From contig NZ_LT985980.1 of assembly GCF_900291985.1 (NCBI RefSeq), forward strand, positions 1,018,001 through 1,082,000: a stretch of 64,000 nt of DNA, read 5' to 3'. Under the pieces are notes generated by a model. It was not told the DNA's origin. It did no database searches and saw only the letters and a program-made list of their open reading frames with translations. Source of the DNA: Lysinibacillus timonensis (GTDB taxonomy: Bacteria > Bacillota > Bacilli > Bacillales_A > Planococcaceae). The position numbers were made by a program, and so were the translations under genes. This document shows positions 18,736-26,796 of this stretch, piece after piece; the first letter of the stretch is position 1; each line of letters begins with the position of its first letter.

Positions 18736-19977
18736 ATGGACAAACTAAATTGGTTACAACAAATGGCAGGGCAAAGTCCCAATGATCCGCAAGTTCACTA
18801 TTGGCTTGGAAAAGAACTTGCTGAAAATGGTCAATATATTGAGGCTATTCAATCACTATCAACTGCTATTTCTAATTGTACTGTCAATGAATTAAAAATG
18901 GAAATGATTAATGAACTGTCAAAAATAAGTGCTAATATGAAGCAAGAAGAAAGGGTCGAACCTGAAATCACTCTGCCAAGTATGACTGAAGAAGATGAAA
19001 ACTTTAATATTCCTCCCTCTCCTGAAACTGACAGTCATTCTAAATTACAAGAATTTCAACCCATGTTAAAAGTAATTGATGGCAATGGCAAAAAAATGAA
19101 CGTTAAAAAAACTAATGATGAAGTCACATTTTCTGATGTAGCAGGTCTTGACGATTTAAAAAAGACGATACACCTTCGAATTATTAGTCCCTTTTTTAAC
19201 AAAGGTTTGTTTGCTAAATTTAAAAAGAAAGTTGGTGGTGGCATTTTGTTTTATGGACCACCAGGATGCGGGAAAACATTTATGGCAAGAGCAACTGCCG
19301 GTGAGTGTAACGCACATTTCTATCCAGTGAAAATTACTGATATATTAGACCCGTATATTGGTGTTAGTGAGAGAAATTTGAAGGATATTTTTGACAAAGC
19401 TCGATTTCAAAAACCGAGTATCCTCTTTTTTGATGAGGTTGATACTATTGGATTTAGCCGTTCTAAGTCCTCTTCTAACACACGAGGGTTAATCGATACA
19501 TTTTTGACGGAAATGGAAGGTATTGATTCGAGTACTGATGAAATCCTTGTTATGGCTGCTACTAATACACCTTGGGATGTAGATAACGCTTTAAAGCGCC
19601 CAGGTCGATTTGATCGATTAATTTTTGTTGCACCACCAGACCAACAAGCAAGGGAACAAATTTTCAAATTGAAGTTAGAAGGAAGATTCGTAGAAGATAT
19701 TGATACGGCAAAACTTGCTTCCCAAACAGAATTTTTTTCTGGGGCAGATATTGAAAATGTGGTGGAGCTTGCATCCGAAAGTTTAATAGAAGAAATTTTA
19801 ACGACAGGTATTGAGAGACCTTTAAACACAAATGATTTACTTCAAGCTCTAAAAAAACATCAACCTTCCACATTGGAGTGGCTTCGTACTGCAAAAAACT
19901 ATGTGAAATATTCAAACCATGGTGGTCACTATAATGATGTTGAACAGTACCTTCGTAAACATAGTCGTCGAATCTAA
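18736..19977 (+). CDS. TPR-AAA+ ATPase (classical AAA, Vps4/Cdc48-like single ring domain)
   Basis: 413 aa. A TPR-like helical N-terminus (residues 1-50, VHYWLGKELAENGQYIEAI) is joined by an acidic linker to one classical AAA module. Visible are Walker A GPPGCGKT, pore loop YIG, Walker B SILFFDEVD, sensor 1 AATNTPWDVD and Arg fingers RPGRFDR. A C-terminal tail contains WLRTAKNYVKYSN and GGHYNDVEQYL. Such ATPases pull apart or remodel protein assemblies. ATG 18736 is taken because of the AGGTG site 8 bases before; ATG 18733 and GTG 18727 are alternatives. It is the first gene of a three-gene operon. A role recycling the island's sheath, as ClpV does in T6SS, is only inference. Confidence 0.85.
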   Translation: MDKLNWLQQMAGQSPNDPQVHYWLGKELAENGQYIEAIQSLSTAISNCTVNELKMEMINELSKISANMKQEERVEPEITLPSMTEEDENFNIPPSPETDSHSKLQEFQPMLKVIDGNGKKMNVKKTNDEVTFSDVAGLDDLKKTIHLRIISPFFNKGLFAKFKKKVGGGILFYGPPGCGKTFMARATAGECNAHFYPVKITDILDPYIGVSERNLKDIFDKARFQKPSILFFDEVDTIGFSRSKSSSNTRGLIDTFLTEMEGIDSSTDEILVMAATNTPWDVDNALKRPGRFDRLIFVAPPDQQAREQIFKLKLEGRFVEDIDTAKLASQTEFFSGADIENVVELASESLIEEILTTGIERPLNTNDLLQALKKHQPSTLEWLRTAKNYVKYSNHGGHYNDVEQYLRKHSRRI

Positions 19978-20003
19978 TAATATAATTTTAGGAGACTGAT
20001 AGA

Positions 20004-21215
20004 ATGGTGATTAATAATGAGGTAGAAGTTTCTGAATGGCGAGAGAAAATTATCAACCAGATTCTTGCATATTATGAAACGGGTAAGTATGAAGAGGTTA
20101 TAGACTGTTCGTTAGATTTACTTAAAGATGATTTCGAAGATTGGGACGGCCTCTTTTACATATCCCGTTCGTACCTTGCTCTTGAACGCTATGATGAAGC
20201 AAATCAAAGTATCCGACAGTTTCTTACAGCCTATCCCGATGTGCCTGAAGGATTTATGTTAATGGGTGAACTTTGTAGTGAAACAGGACAGTATAATGAA
20301 GCTATCTCGAATTTTGAGCAGTGCATTTCTATGGATCCGGAAGATGGTTATTACTATTACTATTTAGCCAAAACTATTATATGGGAAGTGGAAAGTAGTA
20401 GGTCCCGACGGAGATTTTCTTACCTCAAATCAAGTCAATCTGATTCCCCTCGTATAATGAAGGCAATCGATAATGTAACTATTGCAATTCAATATATTCC
20501 AGACGATCCTGATTTTTATTTATGTCTTGCACACTGTTACGATATGCTACGCAAACCTGAGGAAGCGTATGAATTCATTAGTAAAACCATTAATTTAGAT
20601 CCCACATCAACAAATGCGCATTTACTTCTAGCTTCCTATCATTTAAATAATGGAGATCTTAATACTGCCTCATCACATTGCAAGCAAGCTTTAATGCAAG
20701 AACCAAATAATAATTATGCAATCGAACTCCAAGATGAAATTAACTCCTTTGAAACGGATGTTAAACAATATTATCTCCACCGAGTTCAATATTGGTTACG
20801 CATATGTAAGGCCTATCCAACACATGCCGCGAATTGGTTACAAGTAATCCGTATTAAGCTAGAATATGGTAAGCACAAACCAATAAAAGAGCTAAAAAAA
20901 TACCTTAAGTTAAGCCCGGATGATTGGGATATGCAAATTACATACGGGAAGGTGTTATATGATGATAAACGGTATTTGTCAGCAACTCAACATTTCCAAA
21001 TGCTTAATCAGGCGAATCCAGTTAATCCGTTTGTCAGAGAATGGATTAACACACTATCCCGAGTCCCTTGGTTAAAAAAATACGTCCACCAATACCTTTC
21101 TATTATGAAGCGTAATGTTTACTTAGTTCTGATATATGCTTTTTATGCCATCGTTTACATTGGGCTAATAATAAATGACTTATTAAAACCAATTAGAAAG
21201 AGGAAGATATCGTGA
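20004..21215 (+). CDS. TPR-repeat protein with a C-terminal membrane anchor
   Basis: 403 aa. TPR units run through residues 15-350 (examples: PEGFMLMGELCSETGQYNEA, ISNFEQCISMDPEDGYYYYY and NAHLLLASYHLNNGDLN). A membrane helix is near residues 370-390, with a Lys/Arg tail. It is a cytosolic scaffold held at the membrane. It starts 26 bases after the AAA+ gene, with AGGAG 9 bases before ATG, and its stop overlaps the next start by 4 bases. It probably links the ATPase to the membrane or to the client complex. Confidence 0.85.
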   Translation: MVINNEVEVSEWREKIINQILAYYETGKYEEVIDCSLDLLKDDFEDWDGLFYISRSYLALERYDEANQSIRQFLTAYPDVPEGFMLMGELCSETGQYNEAISNFEQCISMDPEDGYYYYYLAKTIIWEVESSRSRRRFSYLKSSQSDSPRIMKAIDNVTIAIQYIPDDPDFYLCLAHCYDMLRKPEEAYEFISKTINLDPTSTNAHLLLASYHLNNGDLNTASSHCKQALMQEPNNNYAIELQDEINSFETDVKQYYLHRVQYWLRICKAYPTHAANWLQVIRIKLEYGKHKPIKELKKYLKLSPDDWDMQITYGKVLYDDKRYLSATQHFQMLNQANPVNPFVREWINTLSRVPWLKKYVHQYLSIMKRNVYLVLIYAFYAIVYIGLIINDLLKPIRKRKIS

Positions 21216-23305
21216 CTCAATCTGTTTTAACTTTCTCAGAGGAGTTAATTGCTATTTGCTCGAATCATCTAGCAGAAAAGTGTTATGCGGGGTCAATCCC
21301 AGACAAAGTCCTTAATAAGATTCAAAAGAAATTCGACATCGCACCAGACGAGCACCTTCTTGCATTCTATGACTACACGACTTTTGGATATGGAAGAGAA
21401 GGGGTTGCAATTGGGAAAAACGGCTTGTATTGGAGAGAATCTGGGTCAACTACTTTTATCTCTTGGTCTGAACTCATGGAAATACACGATATCAATGCAA
21501 ACAAAATGTCGATTACATTTAACGATGAGTACAGCTTTTTAATCGTCTCATTCCCAATATCTCGTGAAAGTTTAGTACAGCTTATGACAAATTTAAGAGA
21601 CTGTGCGCGAAAATGGCTCAACTCCAGCGTTTCAAACGACAAATTTGCAACGCTGGAAACCAAAACTGAACAAACATTCACTGAAGATTTAATTGATATA
21701 AACTCTGGTCATCAGGACGTGAAAGGCTATGTAGGTACAGACACCATCCATCATTATGATGGACTCACGCTAGAAGAAGCAATAGAGAAAGTATGCGGAC
21801 GTTATAAGCGGAAAAAGGTCTATATAAAGACAATACCTGAAGGCATCCTTAAACATCTATACAACCGATTTAAAATGCCAAACAATGCCAATATCATTGC
21901 TTATCTAGATTCCACTATTTTCGGGAATGGTCGAGAAGGCGCTGTCCTAACAACTGAGGGGATATATTGGAAAGCCTTTACAAATGACTATATTTCTTGG
22001 CTCTCACTGAACTCTCCCGAATCCATCACAGCCAGTGATTTGTATTTGTACCCACTTCCAGGGAAAGAACTGGCTCTACCCGGTAGTCCACTTACCCCTT
22101 CGGAATGGATTGAGTTGCTAAAAAGCATTTATCAGCTACCGCAACTTGCAGCGTACCGAGAGGAAGCTGCAGAGAAAATGAACGTAGAATTAGGTGATGA
22201 TCCCTTCATTACACTTAGAAAAACGATTAGTAGCCTTTTGCAGTCTTATAATAGTGACCGGATATATAAAGAACCACTTCCTAGCGACATAAAAAAACGT
22301 CTTTGCTCGCATTTCAGACTACCACTGGACTTGACCATTTGGGCTTATTTTGACTTCTCACATTCCAAAAGAGGCAAGGATGGTGTACTATTTACAGAAA
22401 TAGGTATGTACTGGGCAAATTGGCAAAATATATTTATCCCCTGGTATCGTTTACCCGAATTAAAGATCAGCTTTGATCAAGTAAAGGACAAACTGTTCCT
22501 ATCCGATGATATGAACTTTTCAACCGTATCGAGTCCGATTCAGAAGGGAGATTGGGTGCAATTACTGACTAGTATACAAAAGCACCCCAAAATCGAAGAA
22601 TTATATACCCAACAGATTAATAGGTTAGAAGATAAAAACTATGTTTTTGAGGATGAGCAATTTGATAAGATTTTCATCCAATCAATTGCTTGGAATAACG
22701 GTTTCTTCAATAAGTTAACAGACTACTCATTTAGTGAGAATACGGAAGAACGCGCGCGTCTTTCTTATCGACTAAAGGAAACAGAACATTTGATTGCCTA
22801 TCATCGAGGGGACACTAAAGCAAAAGGCGAATTAGGTATTTTACTAACTTCCAAAGCGATCCATATAGCGAATTCAGTTGATTCCGGATTAATTCCTCGT
22901 GTCAACATTCCATTTGATAATATCCGTACAGCTGAACTGTCCATAACTGGTGACATGCTCTATGATGATAATCAGGAAATTTATCAAGGCGATCATTCTA
23001 TAGAATTATTGGCATTGATTCGTAATATTGCCCTTTATGTAGAGTCTCTCAAAGCAGACGACCTACCTGTTGAATATCCTTATGATCCAACTTATGCAAT
23101 AAAATTAAACCTACCCGTTCAGAGTATGGACACAGAGCTTTGGGTTATAGCTATTGAAGGAATGTTACAAGGAATTTATTCAACGATAGAACTTCAATGG
23201 ACATTAGAAACTAATCAGCTCAACGCATCAAATGTAAAGCTCTGGAAGATGGGATTATCTAGATGGATAACAATTGAGGAGGCTAACCTTACCTCAAAGC
23301 TGTAA
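21212..23305 (+). CDS. Four-repeat (PH-like) protein with a GYF_2-like C-terminus
   Basis: 697 aa with no membrane segment. Three repeats of about 150 residues share a helix (IPDKVLNKIQKKF, IPEGILKHLYNRF, LPSDIKKRLCSHF). A beta-rich unit follows each helix, reading LLAFYDYTTFGYGREGVAI, IIAYLDSTIFGNGREGAVL or IWAYFDFSHSKRGKDGVLF, then GLYW or GIYW and an ISW strand. A fourth, shorter copy lies at about 510-605 (LIAYHRGDTKAKGELGILL). This looks like bacterial PH-like domains. Residues 640-695 (ELWVIAIEGMLQGIYS, LWKMGLSRWITIEEA) resemble GYF_2/DUF4339. GTG 21212 overlaps the TPR gene. It is likely an adaptor; no enzyme motif is visible. Confidence 0.75.
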   Translation: MTQSVLTFSEELIAICSNHLAEKCYAGSIPDKVLNKIQKKFDIAPDEHLLAFYDYTTFGYGREGVAIGKNGLYWRESGSTTFISWSELMEIHDINANKMSITFNDEYSFLIVSFPISRESLVQLMTNLRDCARKWLNSSVSNDKFATLETKTEQTFTEDLIDINSGHQDVKGYVGTDTIHHYDGLTLEEAIEKVCGRYKRKKVYIKTIPEGILKHLYNRFKMPNNANIIAYLDSTIFGNGREGAVLTTEGIYWKAFTNDYISWLSLNSPESITASDLYLYPLPGKELALPGSPLTPSEWIELLKSIYQLPQLAAYREEAAEKMNVELGDDPFITLRKTISSLLQSYNSDRIYKEPLPSDIKKRLCSHFRLPLDLTIWAYFDFSHSKRGKDGVLFTEIGMYWANWQNIFIPWYRLPELKISFDQVKDKLFLSDDMNFSTVSSPIQKGDWVQLLTSIQKHPKIEELYTQQINRLEDKNYVFEDEQFDKIFIQSIAWNNGFFNKLTDYSFSENTEERARLSYRLKETEHLIAYHRGDTKAKGELGILLTSKAIHIANSVDSGLIPRVNIPFDNIRTAELSITGDMLYDDNQEIYQGDHSIELLALIRNIALYVESLKADDLPVEYPYDPTYAIKLNLPVQSMDTELWVIAIEGMLQGIYSTIELQWTLETNQLNASNVKLWKMGLSRWITIEEANLTSKL

Positions 23306-23481
23306 AGAAACATAAGCACTTGATTGCTGTAAAGTACTTAAGTGCATATTTCAATATTGTTGGAATACTCATACTTTCATTGATAACCATTATAATATTT
23401 GAATTCACTATTTGGGGGACTTCTAAAAGGAGGAAAAAACCCCGAATGAACAAGCCAAGTCATAGTTGAATATATACTTTA

Positions 23482-23943
23482 TCAGGGGTATCTGTAATAC
23501 TTAATACACCTTTCGTGGACAGGGAGTCTATCATCGAGCAGGACTTCCTCTTTCAACAATGCTGCTATTGATTTTACTTTTCCAATGAATAGTGCGTAGA
23601 AGTCACCAGAGTTCGGATATGAAAATATTCCATATCCCTTTGGTGATAGGAGTTTATTGGCTTCTTTGATCTTTTCAGGTAAAAATTCATAAGTAAATGC
23701 TTCTAATCTCTCAAGTTCTTCTTTTGTTACTAATTCTATTTGATGGGCATATTCGTAATCTAGAATAAAATTCACAATCTCTTGGAATTGTTCACCTTTA
23801 TAGTCAACGTACAAAAACTGTTTTGTCGTCAATCCATATCTTAATAGGTCTTCATGTAAATCGTAACTTCCTTGTTCCTTCAAAAACGTGTCTACATCAT
23901 TGTTATTAGGAAATATCATCTGCGCTATACCTTTATTAAGCAT
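23482..23943 (-). CDS. DUF6630-like protein, possible immunity protein
   Basis: 153 aa soluble protein. The stretch around LLSPKGYGIFSYPNSGDFYAL and the acidic C-terminal end (LLDDRLPVHERCIKYY) recall DUF6630 proteins, which often sit near polymorphic toxins; this match is from memory. GGGAGGT precedes ATG 23943. It lies 14 bases after the 324-aa gene, in one operon. No toxin gene is nearby. Confidence 0.5.
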   Translation of the reverse strand: MLNKGIAQMIFPNNNDVDTFLKEQGSYDLHEDLLRYGLTTKQFLYVDYKGEQFQEIVNFILDYEYAHQIELVTKEELERLEAFTYEFLPEKIKEANKLLSPKGYGIFSYPNSGDFYALFIGKVKSIAALLKEEVLLDDRLPVHERCIKYYRYP

Positions 23944-23957
23944 TTTAGTTACCTCCC

Positions 23958-24932
23958 TTATTGAAACATTTCACCATATTTGTTTGGAATATATTCGGGG
24001 TAGTTATGACGATAAAATTGATCAATCATCTGAAGTACGGGATCCCATTTTGGATATGGCTCACGTTCACCAAATACCATTTTTGCCTCCGGAGTATTCA
24101 TTAGAAAATCAGCAAATTGTGTAGGTACCACCAACCCTAATTGTTTCCTTATATGGGTCAAGAATAAGATTTCAACAGGATAAAATCCGTATCTGAAATC
24201 TCCAAATTCGCCTAGCTGTCCGATTTCAGAGGCTAATATGGAATGATACTGTGACATGAGTGATATTATTTGTTCAATGTCCTCTAAGTCATTCGTTGAC
24301 CAATTTTCTAGCACTTCATCATAAATGTTTAGATCTTCAGGAATTGAGCCGTATCGCTGGTCAGCTTCCTTCAACTTATTTTTCACGGTTAAATATAATT
24401 TTTTATCAGTTCCCATAATGGTTTTATTTCTATACTGCAAGTACAGCTCAAGCAAAAACCAAACATGTCTGTTGCCTTCATTCGCATCTATCAAATGTCC
24501 ACCGAAGTGATGAATCATAAAGTCATATAAAATAGTTTCTTCTTTCTCCCATCCATACATTGTAAAGTGAACTAATGTGAGGACGACTTCTCTAAATGTA
24601 TATTCTAATGCCATATGGGGATATCGTGTTGTATAAAGAGCCTGCCCCATGCATTTGTAAAATACGACCTTTTGCATGTTCTTTAAACCTTCCGAAGTCC
24701 TTCCTCCACCAATTAAGACATCACGTTTCCATTGTGATAAGGAGTAAGAGAATATTGAGGATAAATTAATTAATAAAATATGATCCTTATCAACTTTACT
24801 TCTTTCAACAATATCAATTACTTCACACTTACATTCATTATACTCTTCTTTTATATCTTCAAATTTAATTCCATCCAAAAAATTTTGACTATATCTTTTA
24901 AAAGCCATTTCTAACTTTTTCTGATTTACCAT
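23958..24932 (-). CDS. Helical protein of unknown function, immunity-like
   Basis: 324 aa, mostly helical, with many aromatic and acidic residues and no membrane segment. The overall look (paired helical halves, WEKEETILYDFMIHHFGG, PKWDPVLQMIDQFY) recalls DUF1910/DUF1911-type immunity proteins for DNase effectors, but no diagnostic motif can be named. ATG 24932 follows AGGGAGG by 5 bases; the frame is open from 24950. It is cotranscribed with the 153-aa gene. Confidence 0.5.
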   Translation of the reverse strand: MVNQKKLEMAFKRYSQNFLDGIKFEDIKEEYNECKCEVIDIVERSKVDKDHILLINLSSIFSYSLSQWKRDVLIGGGRTSEGLKNMQKVVFYKCMGQALYTTRYPHMALEYTFREVVLTLVHFTMYGWEKEETILYDFMIHHFGGHLIDANEGNRHVWFLLELYLQYRNKTIMGTDKKLYLTVKNKLKEADQRYGSIPEDLNIYDEVLENWSTNDLEDIEQIISLMSQYHSILASEIGQLGEFGDFRYGFYPVEILFLTHIRKQLGLVVPTQFADFLMNTPEAKMVFGEREPYPKWDPVLQMIDQFYRHNYPEYIPNKYGEMFQ

Positions 24933-25132
24933 TGCATCCTCCCTATACATTAAACTACTTAACCTATAACTTCGAATCCAATATCGAGGATTATTACTAT
25001 TATCTTTTAATTCAAATCACAAAAAACCAAAATAAAATCTACCAATTCTCAGCACACTAAATTCAGGTAACTATACTGTATGATAACAATTTACTTCTAT
25101 TACGGCTTACTCCAAAAAACCTTATTAAATTA

Positions 25133-25568
25133 CTATTCTAGCTTATAACGGCGCTTATATTCTGGTACTTTTTCGCTTACAACAATATAGCCTGAATCTT
25201 TCTCACTTACTTCCCATGTCCTTATTATATTTCCTGCTTCGTCATACATTACAGAGAATATATGAACATTTCTTATCACAATACTTTGCGATTTTAACTG
25301 GCCGGATTTATAGAACTCTTTAGCTAATCCATCTGTCGTATTATGGTCTGTCTGATTTAGTTCCTGCAATTCGCCTGTGGGATAATATACTCTCTACATA
25401 CCGGTCTTAAATCCATCTTGCACCTCAAATTCCCAAACAAGTATCCCTTTATTATAATCTACTATTACTCCATTAAAAGGTACCGTTTTATTCAAATCTA
25501 TATAAAAGATATGTTCACCCGTATGTATATCATCCTCAACGTAGAGAACATTATGTCTCTTTTTCCAT
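25133..25568 (-). pseudogene. Broken YwqK-like (MORN-repeat antitoxin family) gene
   Basis: The minus strand reads KKRHNVLYVEDDIHTGEH, then FNGVIVDYNKGILVWEFEV, then FKTGM, an amber TAG, and RVYYPTGELQELNQ continuing in the same frame to YKRRYKLE. The repeats (G-x-YYPTGELQ, AKEFYKSGQLKSQS) are typical of YwqK. The start is also damaged: ATG 25568 is in another frame, so a frameshift lies near the beginning. The 78-codon frame from TTG 25369 has no ribosome site. Two lesions suggest a decayed gene from a toxin/immunity locus. Confidence 0.75.
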
Positions 25569-25997
25569 ACTACTTATCCTAACTAATTTATTTTTATAAT
25601 TTTTCACCTTTACTTAATGCACATTAGTTATGGCCAACACCATTACTCCTTTCTGATGAAATGTTTCCCTTTTAATCTTGCAACAAAGAAATATAAGTAA
25701 AAAATTCGAGTTGAATAATCTACTATTCATACCTAAAAGAGGGAAAATAATATTTAAATAAAATGACTCCAGTTAAACAACGAAGTCATCTTATTGTAGG
25801 TTGATTATTAAAATTTAAGTATATTTATATATTTATATATAATTTATTACCTCTCGTTGAAATGCGGATCGTACATCACGTTCTAGCTCGCAAGAATCCT
25901 ATATTGTTTCAGGTGCAATTTTGTCTTGTATATTTGAGACCAAACGTGTGTGACTAACCCTTCACTGTTATGATTTCAAAGATTCATAGAACAATAT
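25569..25997. other. Noncoding region after the long island operon
   Basis: About 430 very AT-rich bases. A hairpin at about 25762-25788 (ATGACT / AGTCAT) with a T-rich minus-strand side may end the 39-26 kb operon, about 210 bases past its last stop. No gene is seen. Confidence 0.5.
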
Positions 25998-26774
25998 TCA
26001 GTCAACGAGTATTCTCTTTCTTCCAATTCCACGCATATCAGACCTCGTAGAACGACCTGCCTTTAGTTCTTGTAAAATACGAACTAAATAACGATGGATT
26101 TGCCCATTTGTGTATTCCTCATAGTCATGACCAAAGCGATTTGCAAGATAAAGATGCAACAGCTCCCGTTCTACAACTCCATTATTTAAACAAAGCATGG
26201 CAAACATCGTATCCTCACTGCCTGTACTTCCAACCTTCAGCACTTCTTTTGCAAAGTAACGTAAAATGGCTGGATGTAAAGTGCTTTGACTGAAACCTGC
26301 ATATAGTACGTGAACGATATTTAACGTATTAAACTCCGTAGAAAAGTCCTCTAAATCTTGGTAATCCGAACGTAGACGAGAACCTTTTTTTAATTTAAAA
26401 CGGGCGAGCTCAAGTTCATTTGGGAGTATTTCTGTATGTTCATCGAGTAATAATTCCACGTTATATTTAAGAAAGTCTTGATCTCTTTCTTCAGGATGAC
26501 AACGTATTTTGACAATTGTTTCATTGCCTGTCTCTTCATAAGACATTACATGATCCTGCTCTATATAAAAGAGGTGACCATTGAGCTTAATAATTCCTTT
26601 CGTAATCGTAAGACTGTTCTGATGAACAATTATATTAGCTCCTGTAATAATTCCATCTGAATAGTTTTGATAATAAATATCCATTAAATGTCGGGGATAG
26701 TCTCGCAAGTTTTCAAGCATTTCTAGTTTTAAGATCCGTCCTTTTTGAAAGGTTGGATAACTATTCATTGACAC
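25998..26774 (-). CDS. Island protein with TssK-like N-terminal domain (baseplate candidate)
   Basis: 258 aa. The N-terminus (PTFQKGRILKLEMLENLRDY, YSDGIITGANIIV, LTITKGIIKLNGHLFYI) follows the layout of the TssK shell domain and phage receptor-binding shoulder domains: an aromatic-x-x-G-x-x-L opening, then a Gly-rich turn, then G-x-I-x-x-x-G strands. It is shorter than TssK (about 450 aa) and ends with a helical and basic tail. GTG 26774 has AAGGGGG 6 bases before it; ATG 26768 is possible. It is the last gene of the operon. The resemblance is by eye and needs profile or structure comparison. Confidence 0.45.
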   Translation of the reverse strand: MSMNSYPTFQKGRILKLEMLENLRDYPRHLMDIYYQNYSDGIITGANIIVHQNSLTITKGIIKLNGHLFYIEQDHVMSYEETGNETIVKIRCHPEERDQDFLKYNVELLLDEHTEILPNELELARFKLKKGSRLRSDYQDLEDFSTEFNTLNIVHVLYAGFSQSTLHPAILRYFAKEVLKVGSTGSEDTMFAMLCLNNGVVERELLHLYLANRFGHDYEEYTNGQIHRYLVRILQELKAGRSTRSDMRGIGRKRILVD

Positions 26775-26796
26775 ACTTTTCCCCCTTCCTAGTGCC

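Noticed and set aside
25133..25369. Intact 78-aa antitoxin gene
   Set aside because: No ribosome site at TTG 25369, and homologous codons continue upstream across a TAG, so it is the tail of a broken gene.
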